Source: Kiritimatiellota bacterium
GTDB taxonomy: Bacteria; Verrucomicrobiota; Kiritimatiellia; RFP12; UBA1067
Direction of reading: 5' to 3'
Assembly (NCBI GenBank): GCA_009778475.1
Contig: WRJS01000023.1
Coordinates: 1-37,302 of the forward strand
DNA length: 37,302 nucleotides
Position 1 is the first letter of the stretch. Each line of letters begins with the position of its first letter. Below are positions 14,765-23,196 of the stretch, piece by piece. The notes below the pieces were generated by a model. That model was not told where the DNA came from and did not search any database. It saw nothing but the letters and a program-made list of their open reading frames with translations. A program made the translations under genes and the position numbers.

Positions 14765-17700
14765 AACGCACCTCGCCAAAGGGCGTGAGGGTGACTTTTT
14801 TCATGTTGAGGTTTCGTAACGGCTCTATACGTTTACGAAGTTCCATTTTCGTTTCTTTTTCTTCTTTCTTGCGTTCTCCCTTTTCCCGCGCATCAGTTAT
14901 ACGTGCAAATTCAATACGCGGTTCTTGTGAAACAGCTTTTACAACGTATAATGCCTTGGGGTTAGACGGATCAATATCACATTCAATTATGTCGCTTATT
15001 GCCAGCGAGAACACGAACCGTTTGCCCTCGCCGTGGTCGCGCTGGACAACGGGAAGATTCTGCTTTTTGCGTTGATAAGCATCGAACATCGAGACACACA
15101 CGCCTTCCCATTTCACGCCGCCTTTGCCGTCTGAAACTTCCAAGATTTCGACGTGATGATTGTTGCCCGAGACGACAGGGTGCGGGTGCGCCGCGTCGCC
15201 CACATCCATGGTCGCCAAATCCTTGTGGCACCGCACGGATTTGATCTGCGGCCCCTGCGACCCATCCGAGCACATCATCCACGGATAATTGTCGGTGTTG
15301 GAAAAGGCGGACGACAATTTTTTCGCATCCAGTTTTCCCGTTGCGGCATCATAGATTCCCAGTTCACTCAGTTTTTCAACCACCAGTTCCTTCACCGTCG
15401 CATCGGCGATTTGCTTGATGTCTTTTTCCGACAACGATTCCAATTTTTTGCGGTACGAGACCTTGCCTTTTATCTCGTTCCCTTCGCAATCCTTGACGCG
15501 CCCATAAATCGTCTCCTCGTGCAGTTGCCCCCGCGCCTTGCGCGATGCCGCATGGGTGACTTTGATACCCTCGATGGCGCGTCGCGCATCGTTGAGGAAG
15601 CCGTCCCAGTAATCGGTGTCGCCCTGATACATCAGGCGCGTGTTCACGCCTTCGTAATCCGCCGCGGCGCGGCTGATGGTGTTGACCGTCCCCTGCGACG
15701 TGATTGCCACGACGATGGCATCCACGGCATGGTGGCGATGGTCGGAGCGCGATTTGCGCACGGGCGCGTCGGACTGCGGGTTGGCGGCGCCTTCGCCCAA
15801 GATGCGGTTCAGTTTGTAGAAGTTGCGGACGGTGGCGGTGATGCCGCCCGAGACTGCGACGACGCGCTGCTTCTTTTCCGCGTCGTAGGTGCCGCCGTAG
15901 AGCGTCGCCAGATAGCCCTTGGCGAGCTTGCACGCATAACTGGTGTCGTTGAGTTGGCGGTTGGAGAAATCGGAAAACTCCGTGGTGTCCTCCACCTTGA
16001 AACGGCGCAGCTTCTCCAGCCGGACATGATCGGCTGCCTCGAATTTCCCGACGCGCGCCAACATCGCCTCGTAACGCGCCGCATCCTCCGAGAATGCCTG
16101 CCACGGGGTGCGGTTGCGCTTGTCCGTGCGGTTGACCCTTGCATGGCAGAGCGTCTTGTTGACGAACGAATCATCCAGCGAAACGGAATAGGGGATGATA
16201 TGCTCGATGTCGAACTGGGGATGGTCGCCGAACAAATCCGTCAGGGAAATGTGTTCCCCCGTGTAGGGACACTGCTCGCGGCATTCCCGCCACAGCAGGT
16301 ACTTTTCGATGTCCCGCCGTCTGGGCTCGTTCGTCTGAAACTCCGGGAGTTGCGCCATCAATTCCCCGATGGCGTCCTTGCGCCGCTTCTCCTGCTCGCG
16401 CATTTTTTTCGTGGCGTTCTTCTTTTCCTTGACGGATTTTTTCATCTCCCGCGCCATCTCGATATGGATGGCGTCGGGCTTGCCGAATTTCCGGATGACG
16501 GGATTGACGGCCTTGCGCAGTTGCGTCAACGAACGCTCGACGGCGGGATTCCGCAAGTCGGGCATGATGCCGCGCGTGCGCCCGATACCCTTAATCATGG
16601 GCAAGGAATCGAACACCGTGTCCGTGCGCAACGTGTCCCCGTAAACGTCGGTTACGGCGGTCATGTATTCAGTCCCCTGCTCCATGCGCGGGACAATCTT
16701 TTTCATCGCGGCAAGCGAAAGCCCGGCGTAGTCATCGGGCAACACGGTGTTGGCGAATAACGTCGCTTGCTCATCGGTCAGCTTCCAATGCGCCATGCCG
16801 CGTTTCTTCAGCGCCGCATCGTTCTCGTAGCTTTGGACATCGGCAATCGCGGCAAGCTGCTCCGCCTCGGGCATCGCCATCCAGCGTTCCTCCCCGAACA
16901 CCTCGATCATCTTGGCGTTGGTCTGATGCCCCGGAAGCGATTTCTCGCCGCCCTCCTCGATGGAGAACGTGCAGGTGTTTTTCTTGCCGCCCAATCCGAT
17001 CGCTTTTTTCGCGGAGGCAATCGTGACGCTCCGTTGGCGCAAGAGGATGTCCAGCAACGTCTGCCGCTCTTCGGGGGACAGGGAACGCTCTGCGTCCGAG
17101 AGCACTACGCGCAAATGGTTGAGCGTCTGCAACACGCGGAAACGTTGCGCCAGCGGATGATACCACGGCGCGCGCCGCTTCCCCTTCTCATACGGGCAGA
17201 AGCCCACCAGATGACTGCAACTCTTCAGCTTGCGCTGATGGAAAATCGCCTTGTACAAAACCTTCTCGTAATCCGCCGTGAGCGCGGCGTTCCCCAAAGA
17301 ACGCTGCGCCGCCATGATTGCGCGGAACTCGTCCTCGAACATCTTACGCGCCGTGTAGCGCCCGCGAATACGCTCCTCCTCCGGGCTGATCCGGCTAAAA
17401 TATTCGCCCAGCGTCCGCGCATTCGCCGCCTCCATGGCCTGCGCCAACTCGCTGATTCCCGTCTTGACCTTCCCAGCTTCCTTCTCATCCTCTTTGGCAT
17501 CGGCCTTCTTGTTACTCTTAAAGCCGCGACGTTGCGCGAGATGATAGAGCGCACGACCCATCTCGAAATTGTCCAGCCGGTTGTCCAACGCTTCCGCCCG
17601 TAAACGATACGGGACGACGTGCGCCAGCGTCTGGGCGTTGGCCTCGGTCTTGAGGCGTTGCAAGGCTTGGGCGTCGATTTGCACGATCGCCTCCGCCATG

Positions 17701-17963
17701 TTATCCGCCACGGGCATCAGCCCCGCGTCCTGAAGCGTCCGCAGGATTTTCCGCATCCGCCTTGCCCTGCGGTCATGCTGCTTGCGAAGCTGACGCTTCT
17801 CGCGGCGGGCGAGGTTGCGGGACTCCTGTGTCCCGTCCGACATATTGCCCTCCATGCCCGCCTCGAAGATACGCACGCCTGTGGCGAGGATTTTCTCCGC
17901 CGCGTTGTCCACCAACGCCCACCCGATTGAATTGGTACCCAAATCGATGCCTAACACGTTCAT
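14751..17963 (-). CDS. cas9: CRISPR-associated endonuclease Cas9, type II-C
   Basis: The product is 1,070 residues from the ATG at 17963, which has GAGGAG eight bases upstream; a GTG three codons earlier overlaps that site and is unlikely to be used. RuvC-I is MNVLGIDLGTNSIGWALVD (Asp7). An arginine-rich bridge helix follows (RREKRQLRKQHDRRARR, about residues 50-70). RuvC-II is IHIEMAREM (Glu502), HNH is FDIEHIIPYSVSLDDSFVNK (His588), and RuvC-III is HHAVDAIVVAI (His745, Asp748). All catalytic residues are intact. The compact length, the absence of csn2 and the single array place it in type II-C. It heads the cas9-cas1-cas2 operon, and its promoter overlaps the divergent tracrRNA promoter. 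Confidence 0.97.
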   Translation of the reverse strand: MNVLGIDLGTNSIGWALVDNAAEKILATGVRIFEAGMEGNMSDGTQESRNLARREKRQLRKQHDRRARRMRKILRTLQDAGLMPVADNMAEAIVQIDAQALQRLKTEANAQTLAHVVPYRLRAEALDNRLDNFEMGRALYHLAQRRGFKSNKKADAKEDEKEAGKVKTGISELAQAMEAANARTLGEYFSRISPEEERIRGRYTARKMFEDEFRAIMAAQRSLGNAALTADYEKVLYKAIFHQRKLKSCSHLVGFCPYEKGKRRAPWYHPLAQRFRVLQTLNHLRVVLSDAERSLSPEERQTLLDILLRQRSVTIASAKKAIGLGGKKNTCTFSIEEGGEKSLPGHQTNAKMIEVFGEERWMAMPEAEQLAAIADVQSYENDAALKKRGMAHWKLTDEQATLFANTVLPDDYAGLSLAAMKKIVPRMEQGTEYMTAVTDVYGDTLRTDTVFDSLPMIKGIGRTRGIMPDLRNPAVERSLTQLRKAVNPVIRKFGKPDAIHIEMAREMKKSVKEKKNATKKMREQEKRRKDAIGELMAQLPEFQTNEPRRRDIEKYLLWRECREQCPYTGEHISLTDLFGDHPQFDIEHIIPYSVSLDDSFVNKTLCHARVNRTDKRNRTPWQAFSEDAARYEAMLARVGKFEAADHVRLEKLRRFKVEDTTEFSDFSNRQLNDTSYACKLAKGYLATLYGGTYDAEKKQRVVAVSGGITATVRNFYKLNRILGEGAANPQSDAPVRKSRSDHRHHAVDAIVVAITSQGTVNTISRAAADYEGVNTRLMYQGDTDYWDGFLNDARRAIEGIKVTHAASRKARGQLHEETIYGRVKDCEGNEIKGKVSYRKKLESLSEKDIKQIADATVKELVVEKLSELGIYDAATGKLDAKKLSSAFSNTDNYPWMMCSDGSQGPQIKSVRCHKDLATMDVGDAAHPHPVVSGNNHHVEILEVSDGKGGVKWEGVCVSMFDAYQRKKQNLPVVQRDHGEGKRFVFSLAISDIIECDIDPSNPKALYVVKAVSQEPRIEFARITDAREKGERKKEEKETKMELRKRIEPLRNLNMKKVTLTPFGEVRYAND

Positions 17964-18027
17964 GCGATGCACTCCTCAAAACTGTTTTTGAAACCACCCT
18001 GCTGACAACGGTACATTGAAAACTGAA

Positions 18028-18055
18028 ATTTTAGCATAAATGGGCTTGCACGCAA
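18028..18055 (-). promoter_or_regulatory. cas9 promoter
   Basis: Minus strand: -35 TTGCGT (18050-18055), a 16-bp spacer ending in TGC, -10 TAAAAT (18028-18033), an extended -10. The predicted start near 18021 gives a leader of about 58 bases before the cas9 ATG. The -35 overlaps that of the divergent tracrRNA promoter. Confidence 0.6.
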
Positions 18056-18074
18056 GCGTCAATTGTGCTTTACT
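18046..18074 (+). promoter_or_regulatory. tracrRNA promoter
   Basis: Plus strand: -35 TTGCAC (18046-18051), a 17-bp spacer ending in TGC, -10 TTTACT (18069-18074). The extended TGn compensates for a weak -10. The predicted start, 18081 or 18082, falls exactly at the first base of the anti-repeat. The two divergent -35 elements meet in the inverted repeat CTTGC-AC-GCAAG (18045-18056). Confidence 0.6.
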
Positions 18075-18080
18075 TGATTT

Positions 18081-18165
18081 CACCTACAAGTCCCAGCAAG
18101 GATTTTTTCCGTAGGCAAAGCCCTTCGGGGTGTCCTAAGTGCGGTCTCTATGGCCGCCTTTTCTT
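18081..18165 (+). ncRNA. tracrRNA
   Basis: The anti-repeat ACCTACAAGTCCCAG (18082-18096) pairs with bases 2-16 of the CRISPR repeat, all Watson-Crick except one G-U. Downstream come a small GGA/TCC hairpin with a T loop (about 18100-18110), a CCC-TTCG-GGG hairpin (18121-18130) and a terminator hairpin. The total is about 85 nucleotides. It would form the crRNA:tracrRNA duplex bound by Cas9 and processed by RNase III. No second anti-repeat is seen in the window. It is divergent from cas9 and 118 bases from its start codon. Confidence 0.88.
18141..18165 (+). terminator. tracrRNA terminator
   Basis: A six-base-pair stem GCGGTC/GGCCGC (18141-18146 with 18152-18157, one U-G pair) with a five-base loop is followed by CTTTTCTT. 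This is a standard intrinsic terminator and defines the tracrRNA 3' end. Confidence 0.75.
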
Positions 18166-18190
18166 ATGAATGCGCCTTCAGGATTCTTCA

Positions 18191-18220
18191 TTGACTTCCA
18201 CTCATCTCTGGCCTTATACT
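18191..18220 (+). promoter_or_regulatory. promoter of the ThuA-like gene
   Basis: -35 TTGACT (18191-18196), 18 bp, -10 TATACT (18215-18220), each five of six consensus bases. The predicted start near 18227 leaves a leader of about 55 bases before the ATG at 18283. Confidence 0.6.
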
Positions 18221-18282
18221 AAATGAATCGCTTGGAGAAGGACGCCAGGCGCAAACGTTCAACGTAAGAGAGGATTGATGAG

Positions 18283-19026
18283 ATGAAACATCTGATTATG
18301 GCGGTGGCGGTGACGGGGTTGGCGACAAGCCTGTTTGCCGCGCCGAAGCGGACGGTGGTGGTGTGGTCGGAAGGCACAGCCCCGAAGAATGTCTATCCGG
18401 AGGACATCAACGGCGCGATCGTGGAGGGCCTGAAGGCGTCGCCCCTGATGAAGGACTGGGATGTCGTGCGCGCGAGCCTCGGCGACCCTGACCAAGGCAT
18501 CTCGGATGAGCTGCTGAAGAAGGCGGACGTCGTCGTCTGGTGGGGCCACACGAAGCATGGCGACGTGAAGGACGAGCTGGTGGACAAAATCGAGAAGCGC
18601 GTCAAGGAAGAGGGCATGGGCTTCATCGCGCTGCACTCCGCGCATTTCGCGAAGCCCAACAAGCGTCTGATGGGCACGCCCTGCACGTTCGCCGCGTATG
18701 TGGCCGACAACAAGGAGAACGAGATGAAGGTCGCGATGCCGAACCACCCGATCTGCAAGGGCGTGGCGAAGACGTTCACGATCGAGAACGACGAGCGCTA
18801 CAGCGACCCGTATGCGGTCCCCGAGACCAACGAGGTGCCGCTGGTCGGCGTGCAGGTGCACAAGAACGGCACGCGCGAGGACGCGAAGATGGGCTTCTGC
18901 TGGACGATCGGCAAGGGGCGCTTCTTCTACCTCCAGGCGGGCCACGAGACGAACCCGATTTTCTTCAACCCCGAAATCCGCAAGGTCATGGCCAACGCGG
19001 TGCTGTGGGCCGCGCCGAAGAAATGA
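18283..19026 (+). CDS. secreted ThuA-like domain protein
   Basis: The product is 247 residues. A signal peptide (MKHLIMAVAVTGLATSLFAA) is followed by a ThuA-like glutamine-amidotransferase fold covering the rest: RTVVVWSEGTAPKNVYPEDI, ADVVVWWGHTKHGDV, MGFIALHSAHFAKPNKRLMG, HPICKGVAKTFTIENDERY and GKGRFFYLQAGHETNP. These match the ThuA family, which in several bacteria is linked to disaccharide (trehalose) metabolism; its reaction is not firmly known. Export points to a periplasmic role. It stands alone, with its own promoter and GAGAGGA ribosome binding site, between the CRISPR locus and tRNA-Arg. Codon use is GC-rich, like the chromosome to the right. Confidence 0.85.
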   Translation: MKHLIMAVAVTGLATSLFAAPKRTVVVWSEGTAPKNVYPEDINGAIVEGLKASPLMKDWDVVRASLGDPDQGISDELLKKADVVVWWGHTKHGDVKDELVDKIEKRVKEEGMGFIALHSAHFAKPNKRLMGTPCTFAAYVADNKENEMKVAMPNHPICKGVAKTFTIENDERYSDPYAVPETNEVPLVGVQVHKNGTREDAKMGFCWTIGKGRFFYLQAGHETNPIFFNPEIRKVMANAVLWAAPKK

Positions 19027-19112
19027 CGTCTCCGCTTCCGGTTGCCGGCGTTGACGCGCCGGCGGCCGGGGCGTTGTGCTTTGCGCAGGGCGGCAAATGG
19101 GTGTCGTGGCGA

Positions 19113-19189
19113 TGGCGCCCCTGACAGGACTCGAACCTGTGACCCACGGATTAGAAATCCGTTGCTCTATCCAACTGAGCTACAGGGGC
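19113..19189 (-). tRNA. tRNA-Arg (anticodon UCU)
   Basis: The minus strand folds as a standard cloverleaf: acceptor GCCCCTG pairing CAGGGGC, D-arm TAGCTCAGTTGGATAGAGC, anticodon stem-loop with TTTCTAA (anticodon TCT), T-arm CAGGTTCGAGTCCTG. The terminal CCA is encoded (19113-19115). A promoter lies directly upstream. Confidence 0.97.
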
Positions 19190-19208
19190 AAATGAAAAAT
19201 AAAAGTGC

Positions 19209-19236
19209 ATTATAGCATGACCGCCGGAAAATCCAA
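19209..19236 (-). promoter_or_regulatory. tRNA-Arg promoter
   Basis: Minus strand: -35 TTGGAT (19231-19236), 16 bp ending in TGC, -10 TATAAT (19209-19214), a perfect -10 with extended TGn. It starts about 12 bases before the mature tRNA 5' end. Confidence 0.6.
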
Positions 19237-19290
19237 ATGCCAAATGTGATTTCGCGGCAAAATTTAGGCAAGCCCGATGAGGTGTAGGTG

Positions 19291-20097
19291 ATGGCGAGGA
19301 CGAGTGTCGTGGTGATGGTTCTGGCGGCCGCAGTGGCCGCGCTCACGGGATGCCGCACGGTCCCTATCTCGGGGCGGTCGCAGCTGATGCTCTCCAGCGA
19401 GGGGTACGAGAACAGCCTCGGCGCGGAGACGTTCGGCGAATACAAGCAGAAGTACAAGGCCTCCGCGAACCAGGCGCACACGCAGGCGCTCAAGCGCGTC
19501 GGCGAGGCAATCAAGGGCGTGGCGGGGCAGGACAGCTTCGCGTGGGAGTTCACGGTGCTGGACAGCCCGGAGCCTAATGCCTTCTGCCTGCCCGGCGGCA
19601 AGGTGGCGGTCTATTCCGGCATCTTCAACTATATGTCGAACGACGCGGAGCTCGCGTGCGTCGTCGCGCACGAGGTCGCGCACGCGCTGGCGCGTCACGG
19701 CGGCGAGCGCATGTCGTGGGCGCAAGTGCAGTCGCTCGGCCTGATGGGGCTGCTCTACGGAAACCAGAGCGAGACCGTCGCCGCGCTCTACGGGCTGACG
19801 ACCGACGTGGGCGTCATGCTGCCGTTCAGCCGCAGCAACGAGACGGAGGCCGACGCGATGGGGCTTATCCTGATGGCGCGCGCGGGCTACAACCCGCAGG
19901 CCGCGCTGACGTTCTGGCAGAAGTTCGGCACGGGCGGCTCGCAGTCCGCGCTGGCGAGCTGGCTCTCGACCCACCCCGGCGGCGAGGCCCGCATCCGCGA
20001 CCTCCAAGAGGCCATGCCCAATGCCATGAAGGAATACCAGTCCGCCCGCAACAAAAAAGATTACGGCGTCATTTACGGCGCGTCGCCGCCGCGCTGA
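19291..20097 (+). CDS. M48-family metalloprotease lipoprotein
   Basis: The product is 268 residues from the ATG at 19291 (a GTG precedes it in frame). The signal peptide ends in lipobox LTGC. The zinc motif HEVAH is at residues 127-131 with catalytic Glu128, and the third ligand Glu184 lies in NETEADAMG. The order and size fit small periplasmic M48 peptidases such as LoiP and the protease part of BepA, which act in outer-membrane protein quality control. The segment FCLPGGKVAVYSGI before the zinc site is typical of the family. It is flanked by the tRNA and the TPR gene and appears to be its own unit. Confidence 0.92.
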   Translation: MARTSVVVMVLAAAVAALTGCRTVPISGRSQLMLSSEGYENSLGAETFGEYKQKYKASANQAHTQALKRVGEAIKGVAGQDSFAWEFTVLDSPEPNAFCLPGGKVAVYSGIFNYMSNDAELACVVAHEVAHALARHGGERMSWAQVQSLGLMGLLYGNQSETVAALYGLTTDVGVMLPFSRSNETEADAMGLILMARAGYNPQAALTFWQKFGTGGSQSALASWLSTHPGGEARIRDLQEAMPNAMKEYQSARNKKDYGVIYGASPPR

Positions 20098-20242
20098 CGG
20101 GTAAAAAATCCTTTACAGTTTTGCATGGCGGGAGGGGCGAAAAAGGAGTATAATAATGGTTTCTATTTTTGGGCAGGATAGGATTGTCCGCTGTGCAGGA
20201 CGACTGTTCCTGCGGTAACCTTGGGTTTGGGAGTGCTGACGT

Positions 20243-21400
20243 ATGACACGGATTTCATTTGTTTTCCTGTGCGCCGTTGCGCTGGTCTGCGGGTGCGGGT
20301 CGCGCTCGGGGCTGAGCGACGCGAAGAAGGGCATGGCGGCTTTCAAGGATGGCAACCACGAGAAGGCCATCCGCTATTTCACTGCGGCAACGGAGCGCAT
20401 CACCAGCTCGCCAGAGTTGTATTATCACCTGGGGTTGGCATATTTGGCGCACGGCGACGTCAAGGACGCGCGCGACGCGTTCGAGGCGGCGCTGAACCTG
20501 AGCCCCGTCGAGAACGAGGCCAACATCTTGGGGGGGCTGGCGCAAGCAGCGTATCACCTAAAGGATTTCAAGGCCGCGCTGGCCGCGCTGGAGCATGCGC
20601 TCGCGGTCTCGCCGGACGACGGCACGGCCGTGCGCCTGCTGACGGCGATGGGCGCGGTGCAGGCGTCCAACCAGAACTACAGCCTCGCGCACCTGTACTA
20701 TCTGCGCGCGCTGAAGATGAATTTCAGCCACGCGCCGGCCCGCTATAACCTTTCGGTCCTCTATCAGGACCAGTACGATTTGAAGGAGGAGGCGTTCGAC
20801 AATTTCAAGCTGTTCATGGGCACGGCCGACGCGAAGGACAAGAAGCGCGATAAGGTGGAGAACCGCATCAACCGTCTGCGCACAAACCTCGATCGCATGG
20901 CCGCGGCACGCCCTGCCCCCCAGCGGAACGCCACGCGCGCGGGGGTCCTGCTACAGGAGGCCGTGAACGCGCACATCGCCCGGCAGCACTCGCGGGCCGT
21001 CAAGGCGTACAAGGACGCGCTGGAGGCTGACCCGCTGACGTTCAGCGCGGCATACGGGCTCGCCTCGCTCTATCGCCAGCAGGGCAACCGCGCGGAGGCG
21101 CTGGAGACGTTCAAGATCGCCATCGACATCAACCCGACGCATCAGGACAGCTACGCCAAGGCGGCGGACATGGCGCTGCAGCTGCGGCAGCCGGACGAGG
21201 CGGTGCGGTTGCTGACCAAGGCCCTTGCGCGCAGCCCGAACAATCCCGAGACGGCCCGGTTGATGGCGCAGGCCGCGGCCGCGAAGCGCAACGGGCTGGA
21301 GGCCGCCGCGTATGGCGAGTTCTACCTCTCGCTCATCCCGAAGGACAGCCCCGACCGCGCGGAGTTTGAGAAGTGGGTCAACACACTCAAGAAAAAATAG
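20243..21400 (+). CDS. TPR-repeat lipoprotein
   Basis: The product is 385 residues with a lipoprotein signal (FVFLCAVALVCGCG) and tandem tetratricopeptide repeats over most of its length. Clear units are AAFKDGNHEKAIRYFTAATE, YYHLGLAYLAHGDVKDARDA, VNAHIARQHSRAVKAYKDAL and YGLASLYRQQGNRAEALETF. A less regular, charged linker lies around residues 190-225. TPR lipoproteins usually act as protein-protein scaffolds at the cell envelope; no specific partner can be named. A TATAAT lies at 20149-20154 in the upstream gap without a good -35. It probably heads an operon with cvpA (15 bases downstream) and ruvB. Confidence 0.88.
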   Translation: MTRISFVFLCAVALVCGCGSRSGLSDAKKGMAAFKDGNHEKAIRYFTAATERITSSPELYYHLGLAYLAHGDVKDARDAFEAALNLSPVENEANILGGLAQAAYHLKDFKAALAALEHALAVSPDDGTAVRLLTAMGAVQASNQNYSLAHLYYLRALKMNFSHAPARYNLSVLYQDQYDLKEEAFDNFKLFMGTADAKDKKRDKVENRINRLRTNLDRMAAARPAPQRNATRAGVLLQEAVNAHIARQHSRAVKAYKDALEADPLTFSAAYGLASLYRQQGNRAEALETFKIAIDINPTHQDSYAKAADMALQLRQPDEAVRLLTKALARSPNNPETARLMAQAAAAKRNGLEAAAYGEFYLSLIPKDSPDRAEFEKWVNTLKKK

Positions 21401-21415
21401 CGCGGCGGTCACACG

Positions 21416-21919
21416 ATGCAGAACCTCCTGAACACCGTGAAAGGTATCGGCTGGATTGACGGGCTCGTCCTGCTGGCCGTGCTGTTCCTCGTCGTGCGCG
21501 GCTTCGTGCGCGGCGCGTCCGGAGAACTGAGCGGGCTGCTCTCCACCTGCGCGATGGCGCTGTTCTGCCTCTTCGGCTTCTCGCCGCTCATGGGCAAGCT
21601 GAAGGCCATCAGGTTCATGGCCGACTACCCGCAGGCGAGCCGCTTCATCGCGCTCATCCTGATCGCCGTCGCGGCCATCGCGCTCTGGCTGCTGTCGCGC
21701 AAACTGCTGGCGCACAGCATCAGCCTCATCCTGCCCAAGCTCTTCGACCGCATCCTCGGCGGTGTATTCGGCGGCATCAGCGCCGTGATCATCGTCATCC
21801 TCTGCTGTGCCGGCGGCATCTTCGGCTCGCCGGAGAACGCCCAGCGGCAGACCGCGGGACGCTCCGTCGTCATCGAGAAGCTCGCCCCGCTCATCGAGAA
21901 AATCACCAACGCCCGATAA
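21416..21919 (+). CDS. cvpA: CvpA family membrane protein
   Basis: The product is 167 residues with four predicted membrane segments: WIDGLVLLAVLFLVVRGFVRG, LLSTCAMALFCLFGFSPL, FIALILIAVAAIALWLLS and LGGVFGGISAVIIVILCCAGG. The start WIDGLVLLAVLFLVVRGFVRG, running into ASGELSGLLS, is the standard CvpA/colicin V production family signature. The biochemical role is unsettled; in Enterobacteria it is linked to envelope stress tolerance. It lies 15 bases after the TPR gene and three bases before ruvB, so co-transcription is likely. Confidence 0.88.
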   Translation: MQNLLNTVKGIGWIDGLVLLAVLFLVVRGFVRGASGELSGLLSTCAMALFCLFGFSPLMGKLKAIRFMADYPQASRFIALILIAVAAIALWLLSRKLLAHSISLILPKLFDRILGGVFGGISAVIIVILCCAGGIFGSPENAQRQTAGRSVVIEKLAPLIEKITNAR

Positions 21920-21922
21920 CCC

Positions 21923-22945
21923 ATGCAGACCCACTCGACAGACGCCTTCAACCAGCGCAACGCATCGTTCGACAACCGCCTGCGCCCGACGCGCTTCGAC
22001 GACTTCGTCGGCCAGCAGAAAATCCGCGACCGCCTCCTGCTCGCCGTCGAGGCCGCGCGCCAGCGGCAGGAGGCGCTCGACCACGTCCTGCTCTCCGGCC
22101 CGCCCGGCCTGGGCAAGACCACCCTCGCCTTCATCATCGGCGAGGCCATGGGCGTGAACGTCAAGACCACCTCCGGCCCCGTCATCGACAAGCCCGGCGA
22201 CCTCGCCGGACTCTTGACCAGCCTCTCCACCGGCGACATCGTGTTCATCGACGAGATCCACCGTATGCAGCGCACCGTGGAGGAATACCTCTACTCGGCC
22301 ATGGAGGACTTCGTGATCGACATCATGATCGACCAAGGCCCGAACGCGCGTTCCGTGCGCCTGGAGCTGCCGCGCTTCACGCTCGTCGGCGCGACCACGC
22401 GCAGCGGCCTGATCTCCGCGCCCCTGCGCTCGCGCTTCGGCATCGTCAACCGCCTCGACTACTACGGCGCGGACGACCTGCGCACCATCGTCGAACGCTC
22501 CGCGGGCAAGCTCGAGGTCAGCATCGACTCGGATGGTGCGCACGAGATCGCCGCCCGCTCGCGCGGCACCCCGCGCATCGCCAACAACCTCCTGCGCCGC
22601 GTGCGCGACTTCGCGCAGGTCCGCGCGGACAACCACATCACCCAGCCCGTCGCCGCCGAGGCCCTCGCGCTCTTGGAGATTGACCCGCGCGGGCTGGACG
22701 AGATGGACATCCGCATCCTGGAGACGCTCGTGCACAAGTTCGGCGGCGGCCCCGTCGGCCTCAACACCATCGCGGTCTCCGTCGGCGAGGAGCCGGACAC
22801 CATCGAGGAGGTCTATGAGCCGTACCTGATACAGGAGGGCTACCTCGAGCGCACGCCCAAAGGCCGCCTCGCCACCGCCGCCTGTTACACCCGCCTCGGC
22901 CTCCAGCCCCCCACGGCTTTCCGCACGGGCGAGCTAGGTTTATAG
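21923..22945 (+). CDS. ruvB: Holliday junction branch-migration helicase RuvB
   Basis: The product is 340 residues, full length for the family. Key features are [19 protein letters not shown], Walker [13 protein letters not shown] (about residues 59-70), Walker [10 protein letters not shown], sensor 1 LVGATTRSG, the arginine finger region APLRSRFGI, and the C-terminal winged helix ending [13 protein letters not shown]. RuvB hexamers drive branch migration with RuvA and feed junctions to RuvC. ruvA and ruvC are not in the window. It is the last gene of the TPR-cvpA-ruvB cluster. Confidence 0.97.
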   Translation: MQTHSTDAFNQRNASFDNRLRPTRFDDFVGQQKIRDRLLLAVEAARQRQEALDHVLLSGPPGLGKTTLAFIIGEAMGVNVKTTSGPVIDKPGDLAGLLTSLSTGDIVFIDEIHRMQRTVEEYLYSAMEDFVIDIMIDQGPNARSVRLELPRFTLVGATTRSGLISAPLRSRFGIVNRLDYYGADDLRTIVERSAGKLEVSIDSDGAHEIAARSRGTPRIANNLLRRVRDFAQVRADNHITQPVAAEALALLEIDPRGLDEMDIRILETLVHKFGGGPVGLNTIAVSVGEEPDTIEEVYEPYLIQEGYLERTPKGRLATAACYTRLGLQPPTAFRTGELGL

Positions 22946-22949
22946 AGGC

Positions 22950-23020
22950 GGGCGAGACAGGGGTCCCCGTTGGCGCGGTGTGCGGCCAATGGGGCTGACG
23001 GCTCGCGGGGACGCTCGCCC
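22950..23020. repeat. long imperfect inverted repeat after ruvB
   Basis: The outer arms GGGCGAG (22950-22956) and CTCGCCC (23014-23020), and the inner arms GTCCCCG (22963-22969) and CGGGGAC (23006-23012), form a two-part stem. There is no T-run, so this is either a factor-independent fold of unclear role or a palindromic repeat element. The rest of the 250-base gap before the adaptor gene shows nothing I can name. Confidence 0.5.
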
Positions 23021-23196
23021 TCCATCGTGAAATAGCTATAACTTGTCGTTGGATGGGGGGCAAAAAAAAATACGGGGACTGTCGAAAAGTGTTTATCTCG
23101 CGAACGGTTTTTGGTATTTTATTTGATTATTTCCAATCAGGGGTTTTGGGTGCGTTGCCGCGCGGGAGGCGGCGGGGCAGAAGAGAAGGGGACGGC

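Noticed and set aside
15153..16760. Plus-strand open frame of 535 codons opposite cas9
   Set aside because: Shadow frame; cas9 motifs are intact on the minus strand and the plus translation has no domain.
18259..18945. Minus-strand frame opposite the ThuA-like gene
   Set aside because: Histidine/leucine/arginine-rich shadow of a clear plus-strand gene with signal peptide and promoter.
22950..23020. Intrinsic terminator after ruvB
   Set aside because: The fold is long and imperfect with no T-run; kept only as an inverted repeat.
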